This document shows, in pieces, positions 1-7,871 of a DNA stretch of 33,467 nt; the stretch's first letter is position 1; every line of letters begins with the position of its first letter. The translations under genes were made by a program, and so were the position numbers. Origin of the DNA: Cupriavidus neocaledonicus (GTDB taxonomy: Bacteria > Pseudomonadota > Gammaproteobacteria > Burkholderiales > Burkholderiaceae); contig NZ_AQUR01000062.1 of the NCBI RefSeq assembly GCF_000372525.1, positions 1 through 33,467 on the forward strand. The letters are read 5' to 3'. The notes beneath the pieces are model-generated. The model was not told where the DNA came from. It was given only the letters and a program-made list of their open reading frames with translations, and did no database searches.

Positions 1-120
1 ATGCGTCAGGTGATGGTGCGCGGTCTGAAGAAAGTCGATCAGATGTTTGTGCTGAGCATGGCCGCCTACCACCTCGTGCGCATGCGCTCGCTGGGACAAA
101 TCCGTCCGCAGTTGCAGTAA
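1..120 (+). CDS. Transposase, C-terminal fragment (cut by the window edge)
   Basis: The first 39 codons run in frame from the window edge to a TAA at 118-120. The peptide contains RGLKKVDQMFVL and AAYHLVRMRSLGQ, which resembles the C-terminal helix of DDE transposases of IS5/IS1182-type elements from proteobacteria. The family assignment comes from memory of this tail motif and is not certain. The catalytic DDE core lies outside the window, so integrity cannot be judged. The gene reads towards the helicase, which is on the opposite strand. Confidence 0.6.
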   Translation: MRQVMVRGLKKVDQMFVLSMAAYHLVRMRSLGQIRPQLQ

Positions 121-263
121 TCGCGCTAATGAGGCCGGAATGGGCGCCAAAACGCGGAAAAAGCCGAGGCAGTGACGTCCGGCTTCCGGATTGTGAAAAA
201 CAGCGCTCCCCGCCTTGCGGGGAAAAACTCATCGCTAGCGCGATGAGTACTTCAGCAGCCTGA
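1..263 (+). mobile_element. Right end of an insertion sequence
   Basis: The transposase tail is followed by about 140 nt of non-coding sequence. This holds two perfect short hairpins: CCCCGC-CTT-GCGGGG at 208-222 and CTCATCGC-TAGC-GCGATGAG at 228-247. After them comes TTCAGCAGCCTG at 251-262, which looks like a terminal inverted repeat of IS elements carrying this kind of transposase. The exact boundary is inferred, because the other end and the target duplication are outside the window. Confidence 0.4.
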
Positions 264-533
264 TAGGTCTCTGGCGGCTCCCCACTGCAACTATGTACCT
301 GCAGGGTATAAGTCTTGCAGCTCCAGGTTTTTTTTCGTTGGTTGAAGTCTCATTCACTTTTCCTTGGAAATCCGCGAGGCCGAGTCGTACTTGTACGTGG
401 CGGACAAGTAGAAGGCCCTCAGGTCGATTTAGGGATTACTTTTCATCAAACACGACAAGGTCATCCTTCCTTGCACTTTTCCCGTTTGCAGGTCGCAAAA
501 ATACCGGATCACTGCGCTACATCTTTTGCGTCG
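264..533. other. Non-coding gap between IS end and helicase gene
   Basis: No ORF here has a plausible start, ribosome binding site or recognisable product. The short plus-strand ORFs have no family features. I see no clear terminator for the helicase gene, whose stop codon borders this stretch. It may hold remains of whatever the insertion sequence interrupted. Confidence 0.5.
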
Positions 534-2273
534 TCATGTAGTGGTCAACGCATCAAGGCCTGCCTCTAAGACAAAGGGAGAGGTCGGATTCTTCTTGGCC
601 ATCGATAGCCGCAGATCCTCACGTGCTCTCGTCACTGCTACGTAGAACAAGCGACGCTCTTCCGATTCGGTGCTTTTCTCATCGGGCACAACGGTTTCCT
701 CGGCCCGGATGATCCATACCCGATCCCACTCTAGCCCCTTGGAGCTGTGCATGGTTGTTAGGATCAACGCATCCGGCGCCGGCTCATTGTTGCTGCGGCG
801 CAGGAACTCCAGCCTGTCGGAAAATGGACCATTGAGCCGGGACAGTACGTCGAACGTCGTGGTCGTGGCCCGGCGGGCAGGATCAGAGTCGGTCTGGTGC
901 ATCATCCATTCGTACACTCCTTCCAGCACCAGCGAATAAAACTGCCGGTCGCAGAGCGTTCGCCACTCGACAAGCCGTTTCATAAGTTCCCGATAGCGAT
1001 CCGCCGATGCTTCCGAAAGGCCCAGTTCCAGAAGCTCTTTTCTTTGGCGCTGTTCTGTATTCGCGCGGCCCTTGCTGTGCAGGAGCCGTAGTTCTTGGGT
1101 ATCAATCCCGACAAAGGACAGCAGCGCGTCCACACCGGTACTCTTCGTCCTCTGGACCAGTTCCAGAAGATTGCACATGAGGGCGGCCTCAGGCCGGTTC
1201 AGAATCGACTTGCCGGACGCCCGAAAATACTTGACGCCATGCGATCGGCATATCGCCTCGACGGGGTCGAGAATGCGGTTGGTCCGGGCAAGGACTGCCG
1301 CCGATTGGCCATTCCTTACCGCCGCCGTCAGATGCTCCATCGCTGCGACAGCCTCGGCATACTCGTCAGCGAACCGCTGGAACTGAACCTTCCCGCCGGG
1401 GCCCTTGTACGCAACCAGTTCCTTTGGGATCCTGTCGCGGTTATTCCGGATGATTCGGTCCGCCGCCCCAAGAATCTCTGCGTGGCAGCGATAATTGTTG
1501 CCCAACACCACTGACTGCGCGTCAAACTGACGAATGAAGGATTCCATTCCGCGGAAGCCCAACGCTGATCGGAAGCCATAGATGCTCTGATCATCATCGC
1601 CAACAACGGTCACAATCGATCCGGCCTGAGCATGCGAGGCGATCCACTGATATTGGAGAGGGTCAGTGTCCTGAAATTCGTCGACCAGGAGGTACCTGAA
1701 CGGATACGGCTCGATGGTGCCGTTCTGCATGCCTTCCACGGCTAGCCGAAGCATGTCCTGAAAATCAATCTTGCCGTTTCGCTCCAGTGAATCTTGGTAG
1801 CCACGGTAAAGCACTTCTTCGGCGCTGCCGCTTTGCACTTGGCCGAAGTTGGTCTTAATCGCTTCAACCGCCGCGATGGCGTCCTCCACCTTCCAGTCCA
1901 ACCCTAGGTCAGAGAGAACCTGGATCAGAAGCCCGGTACGATCGCCATCGGTGGCGACGTCTGGCGCGCTGCCGCCGTCGCGCCGTCCAAGCTGCTTATA
2001 GGCGAGAGAATGGAACGTACCAGCAAGCAGTCGCCTCTTCGTCGCTGATCCGGCAAGCGCGAGTATCCGCTCGCGAAGCTCGACCGCGGCGTCCTTACTG
2101 AACGTCACTGCGCCCACAGTCACATGCGGATCCGCAAGCAGGACTGCGGTCTTGGCAGCGATCGTCGCCGTCTTTCCAGCTCCAGGTACCGCCACGGCGA
2201 GGCAGTGCTGACGCAGGTCCACGACTTCGCGTTGGGCGGGATTAAGGACTGCTAGTACCTTTTCGAGCGACAT
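534..2273 (-). CDS. UvrD/Rep-like superfamily 1A DNA helicase
   Basis: This 579-residue protein has the full SF1A motif series in order: Walker A PGAGKT at about 30-35, motif Ia with TFSKDAAVELRERI, motif II DEFQD near 196-201, motif III GDDDQSIYGFRSA near 224, motif IV NNYRCHAEI, motif V TTMHSSKGLEWD near 505-516 and motif VI VAVTRARE near 542-549. ATP-driven 3'-5' unwinding is the family activity. It is shorter than UvrD, Rep or PcrA (about 670-720 residues) because the C-terminal extension is missing. It stands alone on the minus strand, separated from the conjugation operon by about 190 nt, and its own upstream region carries repeats. On conjugative elements such helicases may aid replication or repair of the element or take part in defence; nothing here decides which. 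Confidence 0.9.
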   Translation of the reverse strand: MSLEKVLAVLNPAQREVVDLRQHCLAVAVPGAGKTATIAAKTAVLLADPHVTVGAVTFSKDAAVELRERILALAGSATKRRLLAGTFHSLAYKQLGRRDGGSAPDVATDGDRTGLLIQVLSDLGLDWKVEDAIAAVEAIKTNFGQVQSGSAEEVLYRGYQDSLERNGKIDFQDMLRLAVEGMQNGTIEPYPFRYLLVDEFQDTDPLQYQWIASHAQAGSIVTVVGDDDQSIYGFRSALGFRGMESFIRQFDAQSVVLGNNYRCHAEILGAADRIIRNNRDRIPKELVAYKGPGGKVQFQRFADEYAEAVAAMEHLTAAVRNGQSAAVLARTNRILDPVEAICRSHGVKYFRASGKSILNRPEAALMCNLLELVQRTKSTGVDALLSFVGIDTQELRLLHSKGRANTEQRQRKELLELGLSEASADRYRELMKRLVEWRTLCDRQFYSLVLEGVYEWMMHQTDSDPARRATTTTFDVLSRLNGPFSDRLEFLRRSNNEPAPDALILTTMHSSKGLEWDRVWIIRAEETVVPDEKSTESEERRLFYVAVTRAREDLRLSMAKKNPTSPFVLEAGLDALTTT

Positions 2274-2293
2274 TGGAATCCCGTTGTGGTGCT

Positions 2294-2406
2294 GGTGATA
2301 GCACGTGTGAGCAAGTGCCCCGAAGTACGACTACGAGACAGATACGAGGCAGTTGGGGCGCTGATGTTGGTGGGACCATCTGTCACGGGGTGATAGCAAG
2401 TGCCCC
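2294..2406. repeat. Repeated motifs upstream of the helicase gene
   Basis: GGTGATAGCA occurs at 2294-2303 and again at 2389-2398. AGCAAGTGCCCC occurs at 2310-2321 and at 2395-2406, both in the same direction. A degenerate inverted copy (TGACACTTGGGCT) lies near 2450-2462. The copies sit in the helicase promoter region, about 90 nt apart. They could be operator sites or iteron-like repeats; the sequence alone does not decide. Confidence 0.5.
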
Positions 2407-2462
2407 CACGGGACAACTTGTTGCCTCTGGGGTGACGTGCTCACACCAGGTGACACTTGGGC

Positions 2463-3314
2463 TTACATCCCGCGCACAGTCGTCATTAGCTTCAGGTGCG
2501 TGGTGTAGCTGCGCAGCCCCAGCGGCTGGAACTTGCGCAGGAAGCGAGTGACCTCGTCGTTGACGTCGCTCTGGTCACGGATGCCGTTCCAGACCATGAA
2601 GTCGAACTGGTCCATGGTTTGATCGAACTTGATCAGAACCTGCAGTGCGCGCACGGAGAACCGCGAATAGGCTTGAACCTCGAGTGAAAGGGAGGGGCGC
2701 TGGATTGTCGGCACAAACACGATCTCGCCTTGTGCGCGCATTTCCTGTTCCCGTTGTTCGCGGTAGGCTTTCGCCACTCGCAATTGCTCGTCCACATAAT
2801 CCTCAATCTTCGAGAGTTCGCGCTCCAGGTAGTTTTCGAGTGTCGACAATTCAGAGCGCGAGAACGTGGCAGCTCCGAAGCGCTGCAGGTTCAACGACAT
2901 CCGGTTCATGTACGGCCACCATTGCTCGAACAGCGGCCGCAGGCGGGTGTGATTGAGCTTGAGCGCCACTGGAACAACTGCCGCACCGGCAAGCTCGCGA
3001 TTGAGGATCTGCAGGCCGAGCTCGCGCCGGCGTCGAACGATCGCTTGGCGGTCTTCAGGCGCCAGGTCCCGAAAAAGGTTACGGGTGCGCTCCACCTGAG
3101 CCTTGCGCTCCTCATGATCCGCTGTCGAGATCAGACCTTCCTGGCGCAGTGCGTCGGCCGATTGCTCCATCTCCGCGAGTTCGGTCTCGACGTCGCCAGA
3201 ACTGTCAATTGCGCCAAGCGTTGGAGGTGTTGCGACGAGCGGCGCAGCAGCTACGTCGGTCGGCGCGGATTGCTGCAGGGTCTCTTCGGCGGGGGTCAAA
3301 TCGGTCGTGGTCAT
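2463..3314 (-). CDS. Conserved conjugative-element protein, possibly DUF1845/PFL_4669-like
   Basis: The chosen ATG at 3314 has GGAGA seven to ten bases upstream; a longer version from 3341 has no such site. The product is 283 residues with an Ala/Thr/Pro-rich start, a Glu/Arg-rich helical middle (probable coiled coil, with RSELSTLENYLERELSKIEDY) and a conserved-looking C-terminal part with FVPTIQRPSLSLEVQAYSRF and FDFMVWNGIRDQSDVN. The layout (RPLFEQWWPYMNRM early, VP..RPSLS..VQAYSRF.VRALQ later) recalls integrating-conjugative-element DUF1845 proteins, but I cannot confirm this without a profile search. It is the last gene of the virB11-traD operon. No signal peptide or membrane segment is visible, so it is probably cytoplasmic. 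Confidence 0.55.
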   Translation of the reverse strand: MTTTDLTPAEETLQQSAPTDVAAAPLVATPPTLGAIDSSGDVETELAEMEQSADALRQEGLISTADHEERKAQVERTRNLFRDLAPEDRQAIVRRRRELGLQILNRELAGAAVVPVALKLNHTRLRPLFEQWWPYMNRMSLNLQRFGAATFSRSELSTLENYLERELSKIEDYVDEQLRVAKAYREQREQEMRAQGEIVFVPTIQRPSLSLEVQAYSRFSVRALQVLIKFDQTMDQFDFMVWNGIRDQSDVNDEVTRFLRKFQPLGLRSYTTHLKLMTTVRGM

Positions 3315-3368
3315 GATGTTCTCCAATATGTGGCCGGGCACCGGCCTTGGTAGTCGTTACGGCACCGG

Positions 3369-3986
3369 CTACTTGCCGACATGGAAAGACGCCGCAAGGC
3401 GCCAGCAGAGCAGGCCAATCAGGCAGACACCAAAGGTCCACCAGGTCGCCAGCATGGGAAGGGGTAACAGCAGGGCAGACGTCCCGAAGCCGAAGCAGAG
3501 CGTCAATCCATGGGCCGCAACGTGGAATGTCACCGGATTGGCGAACCCAGCCCCGGCGGCGCGAATCTTTCGCGATACGGTCCCGTCGTTAAATAACGCA
3601 ACGAGCAGGACGATCGCGCCGAGAACCCAGTGATGAGCCACCGCGGCCCGGTACACCGCACGGTAGATCGTCAGCCAGAAATGCTGCATCCAACCTCTGC
3701 CGAAGGCGGCGGCGCCCCCGTCGGAGAAACTGGTCTGGCCGTCGGAGCCGGTGAACGATGCCTTGACCGCACCGCTGTCGATGAACCATTTGTGAAAGCG
3801 GGCGTTGGCCAGCGAAACGACGATATCCGCCCTTTCCTGGCCGAGCACGCGTTCAACCGACGCCTGTTCGGCCTCACTGATTTCGAAGGCGCGATCGTTC
3901 TGCATGAACGGCGCCAGGGTGCAGATCATCAACGGCGAGACGATCAACCACAAGCGTACGTGCGAAGCGAACCGGCTGTTGGCCAT
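3369..3986 (-). CDS. DUF4400-like inner membrane protein of the transfer operon
   Basis: This 205-residue protein has an N-terminal membrane segment (LWLIVSPLMICTLAPF, about 12-28), a periplasmic-looking stretch with ERADIVVSLANARFHKWF and FGRGWMQHFWLTIYRAVYR, and two or three more hydrophobic segments between about 115 and 195. Size and layout fit the DUF4400 family (TIGR03747-like), which is found next to traD in integrative conjugative elements. The molecular role is unknown; a part in assembly or mating at the inner membrane is inferred from context. The ATG follows the preceding gene's stop by one base, so translation is probably coupled. Confidence 0.6.
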   Translation of the reverse strand: MANSRFASHVRLWLIVSPLMICTLAPFMQNDRAFEISEAEQASVERVLGQERADIVVSLANARFHKWFIDSGAVKASFTGSDGQTSFSDGGAAAFGRGWMQHFWLTIYRAVYRAAVAHHWVLGAIVLLVALFNDGTVSRKIRAAGAGFANPVTFHVAAHGLTLCFGFGTSALLLPLPMLATWWTFGVCLIGLLCWRLAASFHVGK

Positions 3987-3987
3987 G

Positions 3988-4284
3988 TCAGATCCAGCGC
4001 AGTGCCAGCCATAGCGGCAGGCTCAGAAAAGCGAACAGAGCGCCCCAGAAGATGGCCGGCTTGTCTACCGAAATCTTGACGAGCGCAAAGCATGCCGCGG
4101 CCGCTCCGCTGGAGAATGACTGGGGCATCTCCTGAGCAAGGTGGGGCGGCGCCGTCAACCACTCATGCATGTGCAGGGCGAGAGCGGGATCGACACCACA
4201 GAGCCTGGCCGCAAGGCGAGCGGGGGCCTGTTTGACTCGGATCGCCGCCCGGCGCGCGTCAGTGTGCAAAGTCGCCAGCGACAT
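3988..4284 (-). CDS. Small membrane protein of unknown function
   Basis: The product is 98 residues: an Arg/Ala-rich cytoplasmic-type N-terminus followed by two hydrophobic stretches at about 60-72 and 77-95 ending in ALRWI. I do not recognise a family. The gene overlaps the end of the preceding gene by 26 nt and lies one base before the DUF4400-like gene, so it belongs to the operon. A helper for the adjacent membrane protein is possible but unproven. Confidence 0.55.
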   Translation of the reverse strand: MSLATLHTDARRAAIRVKQAPARLAARLCGVDPALALHMHEWLTAPPHLAQEMPQSFSSGAAAACFALVKISVDKPAIFWGALFAFLSLPLWLALRWI

Positions 4285-4765
4285 CGTAGTTCTCGAAGTA
4301 GCGGGTGAAGGTGTAACCCGTCAGGACCCGGGCAGCGAGCTGAAACGCTGCGCAGCGTTGCGTGATTGCGCCAGGTGCCGGTTCGTCGACGACGCGGCAG
4401 ACATAGCCATCCGGCTGGCGCTGCTCGAACGCCGGAATGGATTCGTGAAACGGATACCAGACGTTGTACTTTTCGCCCTTGAACGCGGCATAGCGCTTGC
4501 CATAGAGCTCGTGAGCGCGGGAGAACAGCCCCATCATGAAAGCGACGTTGGGATCGCCGTGCTTGCGGGCGGCGCGCCACGCCGTGATGCCGTCGGCAAG
4601 CATTTCCTTGACCAGCGGCTCCTCGCGGACGCGGAAATTCACGCCGATGTAGTCGACTACCCGCGTGCAAATGTCATCAAGGTCCGGCGATAGCGAGAGC
4701 ACGGGCGAGAGCTTCGCCGAAAGCTTGTATTCCTTGACGATTTGTCGGAACAGGCTGCTGCGCAT
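4259..4765 (-). CDS. Unrecognised protein downstream of traD
   Basis: This 168-residue soluble-looking protein has no signal peptide or membrane helix. It contains aromatic-rich motifs (AFKGEKYNVWYPFHESIP, YTFTRYFENYD) and two cysteines in the C-terminal half. No family is recognised. It starts 5 nt after the traD stop codon and overlaps the next gene, which places it firmly in the transfer operon. A cytoplasmic accessory of the coupling protein is possible, but that is inference from position only. Confidence 0.55.
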   Translation of the reverse strand: MRSSLFRQIVKEYKLSAKLSPVLSLSPDLDDICTRVVDYIGVNFRVREEPLVKEMLADGITAWRAARKHGDPNVAFMMGLFSRAHELYGKRYAAFKGEKYNVWYPFHESIPAFEQRQPDGYVCRVVDEPAPGAITQRCAAFQLAARVLTGYTFTRYFENYDVAGDFAH

Positions 4766-4770
4766 TGGTA

Positions 4771-6636
4771 TTAGTCCGTGATAATTGGAATTCGACCCTG
4801 GTAGACGGCGCCTCCAGAGATTCGCAGGAAGTACTGCAGGTTCGGCAGTTGCATGACCAGGTCGTGCGGAATGAGCGGCGCCTTCTCAAGCTGGGCCGAT
4901 CGAGACACAGAGCCGCTGAACTCGCCGACATGAGCCTCCGTTCCGGTGCTGGTGCTGCTTGAGACGACCAGGTTGCGGATGGCTGTGGTCCCGGCTTTCT
5001 CGGAGAACCACTTGGCCGTGTCGATGTCTTCCAAGCGTAAAACGATCTGGTTGTTCAAATTCCCCAAGACTTGCTGCATTTTTGCCACGTTTCCGAGTTT
5101 GGCCGTGAAGTCGGAGCGGGTCTGGTAAGCGACGAACGCCTTGAAGCCTGCCCCGCGGCCCTTGTTCAAGAGCTGGAGCAATTGCTCGTTGATGGCCTCG
5201 GCCGCTTCGTCGACAACCAGGACAATCTCGGGCGGCTTGGCGTAGAAGTTGTAAATCGCGCCGGCGACCGATGCGATGTCGGCCAGCAGCATCGACATGA
5301 CCGCCTGCGCCACCATCGAATTGGATAGCGAATCGGCGCCGACATAAAGCACAGCCTTCTGCTTGATGACCTTGTCGATATCCCAGATCTCGCGGTCATC
5401 CTCAAAATCGTCCGCTTTGGGCGCCAGCATCAGTCCGGTCTCTCCGGTGGCAAGCATCTGCAGAAGGGGCAGGGCAGAGGCAATGATCCGGCCATAGTGG
5501 TCGCGGTCATGCTGAAAGGTTGAAATCAGGCCGTCGATCGTCTCGTGCCCCTTGCCGAGCTTGGCGAATCGATCGATGTACATACTGACCATGGCATCAA
5601 GACGCGTGCCACCCATCTTCTGTGCGACCTTCTGCATGTACGCCGTGACTTCCTCTTCCCAATCAGGCTTGCCGGCCTCAGGGAAAAAGCGCTCCAGCGC
5701 TCGCTCGAGCAAATTGTTGATGCCATTCTGAGCGTACTGGAGGATCGACCGGAGATTCGGCTTGTCGCCCACGTACAGCTCGCCCTTGACGGATCGGTCA
5801 ATAAACAGGAAGGCAAACTGGCGAAACGGACCTTCCTCCATCAGTTGGGCGATGCGAGTCGGAATTTCCGACGGCTGGGACCAGTTTTCCAACGGGTTCA
5901 GGCGAATGGATCGCGAGGGCGCCGCCTGTTTCCAGTACAAGAACTTGCGTCCGGTGCGCTCGCATTCACGCTTGCACCGTGCGACCCAGTCGGGATCGTT
6001 CTTGGGATCGATCGCGATCAACACGTCATTGGGGTTGTGGATCACCTGCGTCGAAATCAGCTCGAACGTGCGTGTCTTTCCCGACCCGGTAGTGCCGCTG
6101 ATTGACGTGTGACCGCCCATTGCCTTGTAGTGAAAGGGGATGGGGCCGCGCTGCGATTCCATGCCCCCGATCCAGGATTTTCCCTGTGGCGAGCGGTCCG
6201 CAATGCTGTGCTCGGGGGCGAACGTTTTCTCGATCGCCTTGACGGTATCCTTCGGCAGCCATTTGGGCAGCCCCGGAACATCGCTTGATGGCATACGCAG
6301 GATGTCGTGGGCGATCTGACAGTGCTTCTGCGTCCATTCATATCCGGTACCCAGATACATGGCATCCTCGTCTTTGTCTGCGGAGCGCAGCTGTCGGCTC
6401 TTTGCAAGCAGGTCTTCGATCCTGATCAGGGTCAGCCATTTCGTGGAGATGGCAAGCCGGAACCGCAGCGCCCGCCACACCTGTGTGGAACGAACGAGCA
6501 GGAATGCCAGGCAAACCAGTGAGAAGTAGGCTCCGTTTGGCATGCCGCTCACGAGCAGCACCACGCAAGCAAGCGCCCAGCCGACGGCGGCCCGGAACTC
6601 GTAAATGGGGCGGAAGTGGTTAATGTAATGATTCAT
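4771..6636 (-). CDS. traD: Type IV coupling protein TraD (VirD4/TraG class ATPase)
   Basis: TraD-type proteins dock the relaxase-DNA complex to the type IV channel and drive transport with ATP. The 621-residue product has two N-terminal membrane segments between about residues 14 and 52, a Walker A GTTGSGKT near 180-187, a Walker B IVLVVDEAAE near 470-480 and a motif with AYQTRSDF. The WIGGMESQRGPIPFHYKAMG stretch before Walker A and the length fit the SXT/ICE-type TraD group. The start codon overlaps the stop of the MobH-like gene (ATGA), so the two are translationally coupled, as expected for a relaxase/coupling-protein pair. Confidence 0.92.
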   Translation of the reverse strand: MNHYINHFRPIYEFRAAVGWALACVVLLVSGMPNGAYFSLVCLAFLLVRSTQVWRALRFRLAISTKWLTLIRIEDLLAKSRQLRSADKDEDAMYLGTGYEWTQKHCQIAHDILRMPSSDVPGLPKWLPKDTVKAIEKTFAPEHSIADRSPQGKSWIGGMESQRGPIPFHYKAMGGHTSISGTTGSGKTRTFELISTQVIHNPNDVLIAIDPKNDPDWVARCKRECERTGRKFLYWKQAAPSRSIRLNPLENWSQPSEIPTRIAQLMEEGPFRQFAFLFIDRSVKGELYVGDKPNLRSILQYAQNGINNLLERALERFFPEAGKPDWEEEVTAYMQKVAQKMGGTRLDAMVSMYIDRFAKLGKGHETIDGLISTFQHDRDHYGRIIASALPLLQMLATGETGLMLAPKADDFEDDREIWDIDKVIKQKAVLYVGADSLSNSMVAQAVMSMLLADIASVAGAIYNFYAKPPEIVLVVDEAAEAINEQLLQLLNKGRGAGFKAFVAYQTRSDFTAKLGNVAKMQQVLGNLNNQIVLRLEDIDTAKWFSEKAGTTAIRNLVVSSSTSTGTEAHVGEFSGSVSRSAQLEKAPLIPHDLVMQLPNLQYFLRISGGAVYQGRIPIITD

Positions 6637-7871
6637 GCGTCGGATTGCGGGCCAGGCATGATCAGGTTTCCTACTTCGTCGACCAGCAGGATGTCCTGGC
6701 CAACGATCTTGTAGAGATGCCTGAACTTGCGCAGATGCTCAATGAGTGTGTCGGAGGCAATGCCATAGTTGCCGAGTGAGCGCTTGCTGATAGCAACCTT
6801 TCCCTCAACACGCGTCACTTTCGTCTTTCCAGCGGCCGCGTCCTGCGAGAGCGCCTTGAAGAACTCGCGCATGAGGTTCGAGGTGCCAGCGAGTGCCTTG
6901 AAGGGATCCTCGGGCGTCGGCTCCTTGCGCAACGAACGCGCTCCGTCGAGTTGCACCACGTTGCGAGACGTCTCAACTCGTGCATGCGGCTCGCTGACCG
7001 CCGGCGAGCCGTTGGCCGTATCGGGCGAATCCGGTCTGCTACCTGCCGCTTGGGGTGGCGTCTCTGCTTCTGTCTTCGCAGTATTCGCGTTCGCCTGGGG
7101 CAGGTTCGCTGGCGACGTCGGGGCGTCGGCCCCATCGGCGGCCAGGCTCTGCGCCGCCGGCGCTGGGGTCGCGTCCGGGGCAAAGGCGGCACGGCGAGCC
7201 TTCACCTCAAACTGGGTTGTGGTGTCGATTGCTTGCCGCACAACCTTGTGCAGTAGCGTCTCCAGGCCTGACGGTCGTGGATCCGGGTTGATGGCGCCGA
7301 ACAGTTCGGAGAGCACGTGGCTGTCGAAAGCGCCCAACCGTTCGGCCCCGAGGATCTCTCGCGCGAGCAGCGCCGTGCGCATCCGTTCGATCGGCAACGC
7401 TGCCTCCCGCCGCGTCACCTGGTAGGTGTCAGCGCCGAGCCAGCTGCCGAACGCCCCGTGTGCGGCAGGAACCCATTCCGCTCCATCCCGATGCCGAAAG
7501 AACTGGAAGTGGCGACAGGGCTCGTCCAGCCGCGAACAGCAGGCAGCCAGAAAGAGCGCATACAGGTACTGAGGTTCAAGCTGGCGCCGTCGTTCCGACG
7601 TCTGGTCTGCGGCAAATTTCTGAGCGCCGGAAAGGCGCATGGCGAAGTAGGCCGCTTCGACCGTGGCACGAAACGCCCCGCCGGGCTCGGCGTGTTCGGC
7701 CGGCCGAAGCGGCATGCTGGAGAACCATGCGGCGCAGCGTTCCAACACGCTCAGCCACTTGCTCTTGATGTCTGCCTCGTTCGTTTCGTTGGCGTATTGC
7801 CGAACCAACGCGAGGCGGCTGTCGTGGGCTGCCAGCAAGTCCGCTGCTGGCAAGGGGTGATGGACCGTCAT
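6633..7871 (-). CDS. MobH/TraI_2-like protein with degenerate HD site
   Basis: The 412-residue product has the layout of MobH relaxases: an N-terminal TraI_2-like domain (about 15-235), a long Ala/Pro/Thr linker (about 240-320) and a C-terminal winged-helix-like region (about 330-405, with LMREFFKAL and LYKIVGQDILLVDE) resembling TraI_2_C. In MobH proteins the first domain carries a His cluster before GG, a His in the following helix and an HD pair. Here these positions read PAEHAEPGGAFRATVEAA (58-73) and AACCSRLDEP (109-118), so most metal ligands are missing. The gene overlaps virB6 before it and traD after it by ATGA junctions. Either nicking uses another mechanism, or this is a non-catalytic paralogue that recruits a relaxase encoded elsewhere. 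The family call is from remembered motif layout, not a profile search. Confidence 0.65.
   Translation of the reverse strand: MTVHHPLPAADLLAAHDSRLALVRQYANETNEADIKSKWLSVLERCAAWFSSMPLRPAEHAEPGGAFRATVEAAYFAMRLSGAQKFAADQTSERRRQLEPQYLYALFLAACCSRLDEPCRHFQFFRHRDGAEWVPAAHGAFGSWLGADTYQVTRREAALPIERMRTALLAREILGAERLGAFDSHVLSELFGAINPDPRPSGLETLLHKVVRQAIDTTTQFEVKARRAAFAPDATPAPAAQSLAADGADAPTSPANLPQANANTAKTEAETPPQAAGSRPDSPDTANGSPAVSEPHARVETSRNVVQLDGARSLRKEPTPEDPFKALAGTSNLMREFFKALSQDAAAGKTKVTRVEGKVAISKRSLGNYGIASDTLIEHLRKFRHLYKIVGQDILLVDEVGNLIMPGPQSDA

Noticed and set aside
208..222. CCCCGC-CTT-GCGGGG hairpin as a transcription terminator
   Set aside because: On the plus strand it is followed by A residues, not T; on the minus strand the T run precedes the stem. 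It is more likely part of the IS end.
534..2273. Gabija-type defence helicase (GajB)
   Set aside because: The helicase is UvrD-like and short, but no GajA-like OLD nuclease gene lies next to it, so there is no support for a Gabija system.
3307..3633. Plus-strand frames opposite the DUF4400-like gene
   Set aside because: They have no ribosome binding site or domain features and are antisense to coupled operon genes.
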